47,041 nucleotides of DNA. Origin: a virus. A program made the translations under genes and the position numbers. Of the stretch, positions 41,147 through 47,041 are shown in pieces. Within the stretch, counting starts at the first letter, position 1. The number at the start of each line of letters is the position of its first letter. Below the pieces are notes generated by a model, which was not told the DNA's origin, did no database searches, and was given only the letters and a program-made list of their open reading frames with translations. The stretch is taken from positions 1-47,041 of the IMG/VR virus record IMGVR_UViG_3300030202_003906. The stretch is one strand, 5' to 3'.

Positions 41147-41899
41147 ATGGAAATGCAGTTAGATTTGTTTCAAGGAGTTGTTTTAAATGCAAAACAACAA
41201 ACTCAACTAGAAGAATTTATTAATGATCAAGCAATTAGATCACAAAGCGCTAAAATCAAAAATGAGCAAACAGAAATTGCATTAATTGATGCCGGTTTTG
41301 TTAAAGGTGTTGATTTTAAGAATAATTTTGAAATCTATAATGTAGTTGAAGATGTTGAATTAGGTTATAGCTATGATAATTCTAATTTCCAAGTTAATGA
41401 TGTTAGCTACATAGGTAAGCGTGGTGGTATTAGTCTTTTAAGTAAGCGTTATAGCCGTGAAGAGGATAAAATAGTTGATATTGAAATTCATTTCTTTGAC
41501 TTTGCTGGTGGAAAATTTGAGTGTGAAAGCTTAGTAGGTAGTTACCGTTATGTTAAACCAGCTACTTTACTTACTAAATTAAATTTTAAACGTGATCGTG
41601 CTGAATACGAAATGGAAGAAACTCGTAGACGTAATAATGGATTTGCTATTGCTTTAAAGAATTTACGTAAAAAATTCCCAACAGCTAAATTTAGTATTTT
41701 CACTGATTATGATCGTAGTAATTACGGTAGAAATATTTACAGTACTGAACGTGTTAAAGGTCAATTTGATAATGGTAGTTACGTTACACTTGATGTTCAT
41801 AGTAATGGTAAGTACAAAATTGTTAAAAAATACGATGCTGAAATGGTTGCAATGGTTAGTGATCAAGTAATGGGATTTTTTGCAAATCAAAATAAATAA
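41147..41899 (+). CDS. Unknown 250-residue protein
   Basis: A soluble mixed alpha/beta protein with no family I can name. A helical N-terminus (LNAKQQTQLEEFINDQAIRSQS) precedes strands with IGKRGGISLLSKRY and EIHFFDFAGGKFECESL, then a basic helix region (TKLNFKRDRAEYEMEETRRRNNG) and a C-terminal strand set. It is alone between two strong promoters, so it is probably made in quantity early in infection. Confidence 0.8.
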   Translation: MEMQLDLFQGVVLNAKQQTQLEEFINDQAIRSQSAKIKNEQTEIALIDAGFVKGVDFKNNFEIYNVVEDVELGYSYDNSNFQVNDVSYIGKRGGISLLSKRYSREEDKIVDIEIHFFDFAGGKFECESLVGSYRYVKPATLLTKLNFKRDRAEYEMEETRRRNNGFAIALKNLRKKFPTAKFSIFTDYDRSNYGRNIYSTERVKGQFDNGSYVTLDVHSNGKYKIVKKYDAEMVAMVSDQVMGFFANQNK

Positions 41900-41931
41900 T
41901 GTGGTTCCCCAAAATAAGGTTCGTATATTTA
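41900..41931 (+). promoter_or_regulatory. Bacteroidota-type promoter (GGTTCCCC form)
   Basis: TGTG at 41900-41903, directly after the previous stop codon, a 20-base spacer beginning GTTCCCCAAAAT, and TATATTTA at 41924-41931. It would drive the membrane microprotein at 41956 and the following small genes. Confidence 0.85.
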
Positions 41932-41955
41932 TACATTAATAAATAAGTTAAAGTT

Positions 41956-42129
41956 ATGTTACAAATTCTTCCAATGATACTAGTTGTAGTTGCTGTTTTT
42001 ATATTTTCTCTTTTATTTGGAGATTGGGAAGATGTATTTTCAAAGATTAAAAATAGTTTTACTATAAAACTAGGTAGTTATAAGATTACATATGATCGTA
42101 AAACAGGTAAATTCACTAAAACTAAATAA
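41956..42129 (+). CDS. Small membrane protein, 57 residues
   Basis: One hydrophobic segment at about residues 4-22 (ILPMILVVVAVFIFSLLFG), then a soluble tail with KLGSYKITYDRKTGKF that could form a beta hairpin. It starts 25 bases after a strong promoter. Membrane-anchored small proteins expressed early in phages often block superinfection or alter the host envelope, but this is inference. Confidence 0.6.
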   Translation: MLQILPMILVVVAVFIFSLLFGDWEDVFSKIKNSFTIKLGSYKITYDRKTGKFTKTK

Positions 42130-42136
42130 ATAGGTT

Positions 42137-42370
42137 ATGGCTAAAAAAAATAAAGGTTTATTACATAAAACATTTGCAGCAGCTCGTGCTGCAGTTAAAT
42201 TAGGAGATAAAGATAAAGCTCGTGATTTATTCGACTTTATGATTTATACTATTGCTCATGAGCGATGGGAAAATGATGTTCAGGTAACTGATGAAATGGA
42301 AGATGTCCGAGTTGGAGTTTGGTTAGAACGAGCTTGGTATGGTTTAGAAAATAACGATTTATTACTTTAA
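42137..42370 (+). CDS. Unknown 77-residue helical protein
   Basis: A basic N-terminus (AKKNKGLLHKTFAAARAAVK) is followed by an acidic helix set (KDKARDLFDFMIYTIAHERWEND, VGVWLERAWYGLENNDLLL). It starts in the SD-less GGTTATGGCT context. No family recognised. Confidence 0.65.
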   Translation: MAKKNKGLLHKTFAAARAAVKLGDKDKARDLFDFMIYTIAHERWENDVQVTDEMEDVRVGVWLERAWYGLENNDLLL

Positions 42371-42381
42371 TATTTTAACTT

Positions 42382-42612
42382 ATGGCTAAAAAGACACAAC
42401 AAGAAAAAAGTTTACTCAATATTAATTTGGATGCTAAACGAGGTGAAAATGAATCTTTTATTGATTATAAAATTCGTTTAAATCAAAATAGTAAACTACT
42501 TAAAATTTACCGCATTTCAGGACGTGAAAAATTTAAAGCAATGTTCCCTGAAGGAGTAGATTATACAATGTTTGATGCTCAACCTGAAAATACTGAAAGT
42601 GATGGACAGTAA
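42382..42612 (+). CDS. Unknown 76-residue protein
   Basis: A charged protein (AKKTQQEKSLLNINLDAKRGENE, then IDYKIRLNQNSKLLKIYRISGREKF) with an acidic C-terminus. It overlaps the next small gene by 11 bases. No function can be read. Confidence 0.65.
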   Translation: MAKKTQQEKSLLNINLDAKRGENESFIDYKIRLNQNSKLLKIYRISGREKFKAMFPEGVDYTMFDAQPENTESDGQ

Positions 42613-42736
42613 AAATAAAGAATATCTTTATGTGGAATTAAATCGAATTCTTGAACTTATTGAGTCTGGTCAAGCTTATGAAGCTAAAATTCCATTAGAA
42701 GGATTAATTAATGAAATTAAATACGATCAATTATGA
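42602..42736 (+). CDS. Small helical protein, 44 residues
   Basis: A 44-residue protein with a leucine-rich helix (KEYLYVELNRILELIES). It overlaps the previous gene and shares ATGA with the next, fitting the compact gene chain. No homologue is recognised. Confidence 0.55.
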   Translation: MDSKNKEYLYVELNRILELIESGQAYEAKIPLEGLINEIKYDQL

Positions 42737-43032
42737 AGTATATAGAATTAACAGGATATGGAAATCATAAACTCCATTTAATTCCTATAAAAGCTATAGT
42801 TTCATTTTCATTTGAAAAAAAAGATGATACAAACAATGGACCTAATTCATTTACTACTATCCAGTTTTCAAGTGGAAGTACTCTAAATGTAATAGAAACT
42901 AAAGATGAAATCTATTCTTTATTAAATAAATTTGGAGGTGAATTAATTACTTTAGACTCACTAAATGAACAAGTTCAATTTAAAGAAGATAGTGTAGACT
43001 TACATTATGAATATAGTCTTTATCATAAATAA
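42733..43032 (+). CDS. Unknown 99-residue protein
   Basis: A soluble beta-rich protein (YIELTGYGNHKLHLIPIKAIVSFSFE at the start, FTTIQFSSGSTLNVIETKDEIYSLL in the middle) that could be a small single-domain fold. It is coupled by ATGA to the preceding gene. No family recognised. Confidence 0.65.
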   Translation: MKYIELTGYGNHKLHLIPIKAIVSFSFEKKDDTNNGPNSFTTIQFSSGSTLNVIETKDEIYSLLNKFGGELITLDSLNEQVQFKEDSVDLHYEYSLYHK

Positions 43033-43041
43033 TATTTTACA

Positions 43042-43392
43042 ATGAATGATTTAAAATCTTTATCAATAGGTATACTATTGTTTATGTTGGGTCAAGTTTT
43101 TACTTTCTACCAATTAAATGGACAGTTTATTTGGAAGTGGATAGAAAAAAACCCATTATTAGTATCCCTTTTAGGGATTCCAATTTCATTAGTATTCATT
43201 TATGCTACAAAATATACTGTAATAGCATTTGACTACATAATGTGGCCTCAAAGATTTATAGGCTTTGCAAGCGGCATATTTATCTATGCCTGGGGTACTT
43301 ATTATTATTTTAACCAGCCAATTGATATTAAAACAGGAGTGTCCCTAGGTTTAGCTTTAGTGTTAATTGGTGTACAAGTTTTATGGGAATGA
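43042..43392 (+). CDS. Four-helix membrane protein
   Basis: A 116-residue protein with about four hydrophobic segments, near 7-22 (LSIGILLFMLGQVFTF), 39-55 (LLVSLLGIPISLVFIYA), 70-90 (RFIGFASGIFIYAWGTYYYF) and 99-114 (GVSLGLALVLIGVQVLW). I recognise no family. It is joined by a short overlap to the next gene. A role in lipid, quorum or exclusion processes cannot be decided from sequence. Confidence 0.7.
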   Translation: MNDLKSLSIGILLFMLGQVFTFYQLNGQFIWKWIEKNPLLVSLLGIPISLVFIYATKYTVIAFDYIMWPQRFIGFASGIFIYAWGTYYYFNQPIDIKTGVSLGLALVLIGVQVLWE

Positions 43393-43553
43393 CAAATTCG
43401 GATATAATGGAAGAATACGGTTTTAAAGCATACTATGCTGGTAAATTTGATGAATATAGAGCCATAAGCTCATCATTAATGGAAAAAAATCCTAAAATGG
43501 AACCATCAGATGCAGCTATGCAAGCCTATAATAAAGTTATGGGTAGTGTTTAA
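43389..43553 (+). CDS. Small 54-residue protein
   Basis: An acidic small protein (SDIMEEYGFKAYYAGKFDEYRAISSSLMEKNP, then SDAAMQAYNKVMGSV). It overlaps the membrane protein gene by four bases and the 331-residue gene by one (TAATG). It lies just upstream of a radical SAM system, so a role as a modified peptide can be asked, but nothing in it is diagnostic. Confidence 0.5.
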   Translation: MTNSDIMEEYGFKAYYAGKFDEYRAISSSLMEKNPKMEPSDAAMQAYNKVMGSV

Positions 43554-44548
43554 TGTTAGCCTTTGATAAACAGAAATTTGCTACATCATTAACCTCAGAC
43601 CATATTAATGGGGGCCACTTTGCAATTCAAAAATATGGAATCTCTCATAATCATAATAATTTAATTTATGATTATTTATCAACTGATTATTTTAAAGAAA
43701 CTAATTCAAAATTAGATCATTCTATATACGATGATGTTATATGGGAAGAGTCTGGTAAAGAAACCTGGAATAAATTACTAAATAAGTATAGGTATTGGCT
43801 TAATGATACATTAAAAGAAAATACTTCTACTACTGATGAGTTAGTTGAGAAAGTTGTTTTAGAATCTGTAAAATATTTTTCTGTAAACTGTAAAGGAGAC
43901 CCAGATAAAGCATATAGATTTAGTCCTAATAAGTTACAACACATTGATATTAATGCTGAATATATAAAGACATTATACAATGATTATAATAATGCTCTTA
44001 ATAATATATTCCCAGAAAATTTTCATTACCAAAATTTATGTGGTGCCTGTTGGATGTTATTAGAAGCTAATTATTGTTCTGAAGATGTTATTGAAATTAC
44101 ATCGTATTATTTTAATTCAATTTTAGGCAGAAAATCATCTTTGTATCAACATTATACAGATACTACAGGCGTAGATTTTTATAAGAATCAGTTAGGTGAT
44201 AATCCTAAAGGGTTAGATAATTTTTGGAGAGCTCTTTTAAGCATTTCATGGCCTTTAGCTCAATCTTTAAAGTATCATAAACGATATGATGAAGCATCTT
44301 TAATATATAAAATAACTAAAAAATTAACTAAACAACATATTCACTATAGCACAGGAAGAAATAGAATATTAGAGGCAGCAATTGAAGATTATAAATTATT
44401 TCCTACTCAGGAAAATAAAGAATGGTGTTACGAAATGTTACATGATGTTTCTAAAACTGAAATTAATAATAGTACTGAAAATACTAATGAAATATTTTTA
44501 ATATTTTATATGTTTTATAAGCATGTATTAGGTAAAAAATTAAAATGA
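43553..44548 (+). CDS. Unknown 331-residue protein coupled to the radical SAM gene
   Basis: A soluble protein with no family I can name. It has a helical body (ESGKETWNKLLNKYRYWLND, EKVVLESVKYFSVNCKGDPDKAYRF) with HYQNLCGACWMLLEANYCSEDV near the middle and GLDNFWRALLSISWPLAQSL further on, which look like an all-helical repeat fold. It shares ATGA with the radical SAM gene, so the two are probably translated together and may form one system. Confidence 0.7.
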   Translation: MLAFDKQKFATSLTSDHINGGHFAIQKYGISHNHNNLIYDYLSTDYFKETNSKLDHSIYDDVIWEESGKETWNKLLNKYRYWLNDTLKENTSTTDELVEKVVLESVKYFSVNCKGDPDKAYRFSPNKLQHIDINAEYIKTLYNDYNNALNNIFPENFHYQNLCGACWMLLEANYCSEDVIEITSYYFNSILGRKSSLYQHYTDTTGVDFYKNQLGDNPKGLDNFWRALLSISWPLAQSLKYHKRYDEASLIYKITKKLTKQHIHYSTGRNRILEAAIEDYKLFPTQENKEWCYEMLHDVSKTEINNSTENTNEIFLIFYMFYKHVLGKKLK

Positions 44549-45495
44549 ATTTAGAACGAGCAGTAATTGAAATTAACGGTGGGTGTAATTACAGTTGTGA
44601 AATGTGCCCACAAACTAATCCTGGTAGGCATAAAGGTTTCCTTAAAGTAATGAAACTTGATATGTTTGAGGATATTGTTAAACAATGTGCTGAACGTGGT
44701 GTAAAAATTATTAATTTAGAAGGTAGTGGAGAAGCAACATTAGTACGTAAATTACCAGAGTATATTAAAATAGTACGTAAATATGGAGCTAGAGCTGATA
44801 TTTGTTCTAATGGCTTTAGATTTAAAGGTCAGTATATGAAAGATTGTATTGATGCTGGTTTAAATAGGATTCGATTTTCAATTATTGGTTATGATAAAGA
44901 ACAATATATTAAATGGATGGATAGAGATGCATTTGAATTAGTTAAACAAAATGCACGTGAAGCTATTGAATATATTAAAGAAACAAATGCTGATTGTTTT
45001 GTTGCTTCTTATCATTTAATTTTAGACAATGATCAAACTGAATGGGAAATAGAACAGTACAAAAATAATTTTATTGATGAAATAGGTACTAAAGCTGAAG
45101 TATGGAAAATGCATAATTGGAGTGGTGCATATGAAAATCCAAATGAAAGAACAGGTGGTATAAAAACTTGTGGTCGCCCATTTGCTCCTGAAATTACAAT
45201 TAGAGCAGGTGGTATTGATGGTAATTTAGGTGCAGTACATCCTTGTTGTCAAGTATTAGGCAGAGATGAAGAAGCAGTATTAGGACATTTTTCAGAGAAT
45301 AATTTAGAAGAAATCTGGAATGGAGATCGCTTTAATGAACTACGTGAAGGACATAAAACAGGTGATTACCCAGATTACTGTAAATCATGTGATTTTTTAA
45401 TTGATGATCCAGAAGTATTAGTGTATACTAACTATGATCGTGATTTACATAAGTTACATGGTACAACATTTAGTTTAGAAGACTATCGAAGTTAA
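44545..45495 (+). CDS. Radical SAM/SPASM enzyme
   Basis: A 316-residue radical SAM protein. The CX3CX2C cluster motif is C14, C18 and C21 (CNYSCEMC), and EGSGEATL near 59-66 is the SAM-binding GGE-type motif. The C-terminal half has SPASM-like cysteines in CGRPFAPE, HPCCQV and DYCKSCD that would hold an extra Fe-S cluster. SPASM enzymes modify peptides, proteins or amino sugars. With no visible precursor peptide, its substrate is open. It is translationally coupled to the unknown 331-residue protein. Confidence 0.9.
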   Translation: MNLERAVIEINGGCNYSCEMCPQTNPGRHKGFLKVMKLDMFEDIVKQCAERGVKIINLEGSGEATLVRKLPEYIKIVRKYGARADICSNGFRFKGQYMKDCIDAGLNRIRFSIIGYDKEQYIKWMDRDAFELVKQNAREAIEYIKETNADCFVASYHLILDNDQTEWEIEQYKNNFIDEIGTKAEVWKMHNWSGAYENPNERTGGIKTCGRPFAPEITIRAGGIDGNLGAVHPCCQVLGRDEEAVLGHFSENNLEEIWNGDRFNELREGHKTGDYPDYCKSCDFLIDDPEVLVYTNYDRDLHKLHGTTFSLEDYRS

Positions 45496-45527
45496 TTTGG
45501 TTCCCCAAAATATCTTTCGTATATTTA
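45496..45527 (+). promoter_or_regulatory. Bacteroidota-type promoter (GGTTCCCC form)
   Basis: TTTG at 45496-45499 right after the radical SAM stop codon, a 20-base spacer beginning GTTCCCCAAAAT and ending TTTCG, and TATATTTA at 45520-45527. The leader shares ACAGGGTAAATAAGGATAAA with the promoter at 41080, so the two regions are near-duplicates. Confidence 0.88.
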
Positions 45528-45563
45528 CAGGGTAAATAAGGATAAATCAAAAATAAAGGTTAT

Positions 45564-45689
45564 ATGAATAAGGTATTAAGATTTTTTGAGTGTGCAATGA
45601 CAGGAACGAATTGTGCTGTTGTATTAGTTGGCGGAGATGAAATTTGCATTCCGTCTGAGATGGTTCCTTATTACTTAACTCAAAAATAG
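45564..45689 (+). CDS. Small 41-residue protein
   Basis: A 41-residue protein starting NKVLRFFECAMTGTNCAVVL and ending EMVPYYLTQK, with three cysteines. It is the first gene after the strong promoter at 45496. No family recognised. Confidence 0.5.
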   Translation: MNKVLRFFECAMTGTNCAVVLVGGDEICIPSEMVPYYLTQK

Positions 45690-45692
45690 ATT

Positions 45693-45974
45693 ATGGCTAA
45701 ACGAGGTAGAAAAAAACAACCAAGTAAGTTTAAATTAGGTGATAAAGTTACTACTATTAATAACCCAGGAATATGGGAGTTAGTTTGGTATAAGGATGGT
45801 GATAATTCCTGTGCTATACAAAATAGTAGGGTTAGAGCACTTGCTAAAGTTAACCAATTAAAGTTAGCATCAGAAGATACTGATATGATTGAATTACCTA
45901 CTCCATCTACTGATAAAAAATGGATGAAAGAAGCTACTGAATATTTAACTAAAAATAATTGGGAAATAATATGA
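45693..45974 (+). CDS. Unknown 93-residue protein with RGRKK N-terminus
   Basis: The start AKRGRKKQPSKFKLGDKV is strongly basic and could bind nucleic acid. FKLGDKVTTINNPGIWELV and ALAKVNQLKL are consistent with a small SH3-like barrel. An acidic tail ends with EATEYLTKNNW. ATGA overlap with the next gene. Function unknown. Confidence 0.65.
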   Translation: MAKRGRKKQPSKFKLGDKVTTINNPGIWELVWYKDGDNSCAIQNSRVRALAKVNQLKLASEDTDMIELPTPSTDKKWMKEATEYLTKNNWEII

Positions 45975-46330
45975 GCAATCAAGTTATAGAATACCAAAAT
46001 AGAAATGGTGATATGTTCACTTTCGAATTACTAGAAAATGGTAATATAGAATGGGAAGGTGATTTTGAGTATTGTAGATTTGGATATGACAAAGATCCAA
46101 CTGATTTTGGATTTGTAGATCCTGCAGGTGGTCCTCATATTAAAAAAGGCCAAATGTTATCTCACGTTATTAAACATGATGATTTTAATGTTATAGTAAC
46201 TGGATTTGAGCCATATGAATTTGGTTTTATTATTAAAACTAAACCACATGAATATGATCCAAATGATATGTCACATTTAGCTGATACTAAGATTATAGGA
46301 GGTATAATTAATACAAGTTATAATAAATAA
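45971..46330 (+). CDS. Unknown 119-residue acidic protein
   Basis: The start is ATG 45971 (ATGA overlap); a longer frame from 45959 adds only four residues. A beta-rich body (IEYQNRNGDMFTFELLENGNIEW, then CRFGYDKDPTDFGFVDPAGGPHI) ends with SHLADTKIIGG. No family recognised. Confidence 0.65.
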   Translation: MSNQVIEYQNRNGDMFTFELLENGNIEWEGDFEYCRFGYDKDPTDFGFVDPAGGPHIKKGQMLSHVIKHDDFNVIVTGFEPYEFGFIIKTKPHEYDPNDMSHLADTKIIGGIINTSYNK

Positions 46331-46346
46331 ATTTAAATAAATAAAC

Positions 46347-46517
46347 ATGGAAAAGTTCAACGTAAGAAAATGGTCGCCAGTATTAATTGCTTTAATAGCA
46401 TTATTATACTCAGTAGGGTTAGGTTTAACAGGTGAAATAGAAGAAGCACAATATTCATCTCATTGGCCTGGTACACTATTATTGTTTTATCTAGTAATTG
46501 ATAAATTGAAAAAGTGA
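46347..46517 (+). CDS. Small membrane protein, 56 residues
   Basis: A protein with two hydrophobic parts, near 12-28 (VLIALIALLYSVGLGLT) and 43-52 (TLLLFYLVID), with a basic N- and C-terminus. It shares its last base with the next start codon. Possible host-envelope modifier; unknown. Confidence 0.6.
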   Translation: MEKFNVRKWSPVLIALIALLYSVGLGLTGEIEEAQYSSHWPGTLLLFYLVIDKLKK

Positions 46518-46672
46518 TGAGCACATCAATGTACATAGTTGGGTTTGTAATCTTTTCAGTGTATATGTATTTCACTATTTGGAACATTTACAATGGTTCT
46601 AAAAAAATGGAAGAAGATTATTACCAAAGACATAAACAACCTACCCCATCTGATACTCCTAAAAAGCAATGA
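46517..46672 (+). CDS. Small membrane protein, 51 residues
   Basis: One N-terminal transmembrane segment at about 5-24 (MYIVGFVIFSVYMYFTIWNI), then a charged cytoplasmic-type tail with KKMEEDYYQRHKQPTPSDTPKKQ. It overlaps both neighbours. A membrane-anchored partner of the preceding small protein is possible. Confidence 0.6.
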   Translation: MSTSMYIVGFVIFSVYMYFTIWNIYNGSKKMEEDYYQRHKQPTPSDTPKKQ

Positions 46673-46941
46673 TGTCAAAACGCAGACGTAAAAGGCAATC
46701 TAATGCAAATTCATTTATGCTTAGTAACCAATACAATGAGGAATTCATTTATGATGGTATTCTTTATAGTGTATGTCATAAATTAAATGATATGGTTTAC
46801 GCTGTTGCTGTTAAAAAAGGTAAGCATGGTAAGATGATAGCAGGTGGTGCTATAGAGCATTTTTGTAATGGTGAGTTAATACCTAATCCACGTAAAAGTA
46901 AGCGGGAATTAAGCGAGTTAAACGCGAGCAATAATGGATAA
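46669..46941 (+). CDS. Unknown 90-residue basic protein
   Basis: It begins MMSKRRRKRQSN, a strongly basic segment, and continues with strands (EEFIYDGILYSVCHKLNDMVYAVAVKKGK) and IEHFCNGELIPNPRK. A nucleic-acid-binding role is possible. Either ATG (46669 or 46672) is usable. Confidence 0.65.
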   Translation: MMSKRRRKRQSNANSFMLSNQYNEEFIYDGILYSVCHKLNDMVYAVAVKKGKHGKMIAGGAIEHFCNGELIPNPRKSKRELSELNASNNG

Positions 46942-47041
46942 ATGGGACCAAATAAACGAAAAATTGGATTTCATATACCTCAATGTAGATAGGTGTTGTC
47001 AAGAGTTATGTGAAGGGCAAAGGTGTAAGTGGGCGGTAGAA
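46934..47041 (+). CDS. Unknown protein, 3' end outside window
   Basis: The ATG at 46934 opens a frame still open at the window end after 36 codons. The visible part (WDQINEKLDFIYLNVDRCC, then CEGQRCKWAVE) is helical with four cysteines in C-C-x3-C-x4-C order, perhaps a small metal-binding protein. Too little is visible to name it. Confidence 0.5.
   Translation, partial: MDKWDQINEKLDFIYLNVDRCCQELCEGQRCKWAVE

Noticed and set aside
43389-43553. Calling the 54-residue protein a RiPP precursor
   Set aside because: It has no leader-core division, no repeated Cys/Thr/Ser core and looks like other small soluble phage proteins.

Overview
The window reads as the genome of a large lytic T4-type myovirus that infects a member of the Bacteroidota, probably aquatic. 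Three things support this. (1) It carries T4-type replication genes: a C-terminal family B DNA polymerase fragment, a gp45-like sliding clamp, a gp44 clamp-loader ATPase and a gp62-like partner. (2) Every convincing gene is on the + strand, packed with ATGA/TAATG stop-start overlaps and many proteins under 60 residues, at very low GC. (3) At least seven intergenic promoters have the Bacteroidota -33/-7 form (TTTG or TGTG, exactly 20 bases, then TATATTTA) and most genes lack strong Shine-Dalgarno sites. The transaldolase, Hsp20, 2OG oxygenase and glycan genes recall marine cyanophages, but the promoters argue for a Bacteroidota host.

Layout. 1-8738: transaldolase (5' cut), Smr-like protein, split DNA polymerase, clamp, Hsp20, GroES, GroEL, an FkbM methyltransferase, clamp loader and small proteins. 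8742-29482: a sugar-nucleotide and glycosyltransferase island of roughly 20 kb, interrupted at 14165-15334 by a Cas4-like nuclease and a small basic protein with their own promoter. 29475-34909: small proteins, zinc-binding proteins, a thermonuclease-like nuclease, a lytic transglycosylase, a heptose kinase/epimerase pair and a 2OG-Fe(II) oxygenase. 34968-37880: a SWIM zinc-finger protein, unknown proteins and a flavodoxin-fold reductase. 37911-41071: an insulated segment with four hairpin terminators, a complete TonB-dependent outer-membrane receptor and a small membrane protein. 41147-47041: mostly small unknown proteins behind strong promoters, plus a radical SAM/SPASM enzyme with an unknown partner.

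How the genes work together. The replication genes form part of a phage replisome, and the chaperones probably help fold abundant phage proteins. In the island, a UDP-sugar 6-dehydrogenase, a Gfo/Idh/MocA oxidoreductase, two DegT aminotransferases and a WbpD-like hexapeptide acetyltransferase match the enzyme classes that make UDP-2,3-diacetamido-2,3-dideoxyglucuronic acid. A formyltransferase, another SDR and a polysaccharide deacetylase fit a formylamino-sugar branch. About eight glycosyltransferases could transfer the products to virion proteins or to the host envelope.

The most surprising element is the full-length TonB-dependent receptor. TonB receptors are usually what phages bind, not what they encode. 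A phage copy could replace or mask a receptor (superinfection control) or feed the infected cell. Second are the polymerase split just before motif C, the compact DegT enzyme and the radical SAM pair. No tRNA, CRISPR array, IS element or attachment site was seen, and no gene-free stretch exceeds about 200 bases.
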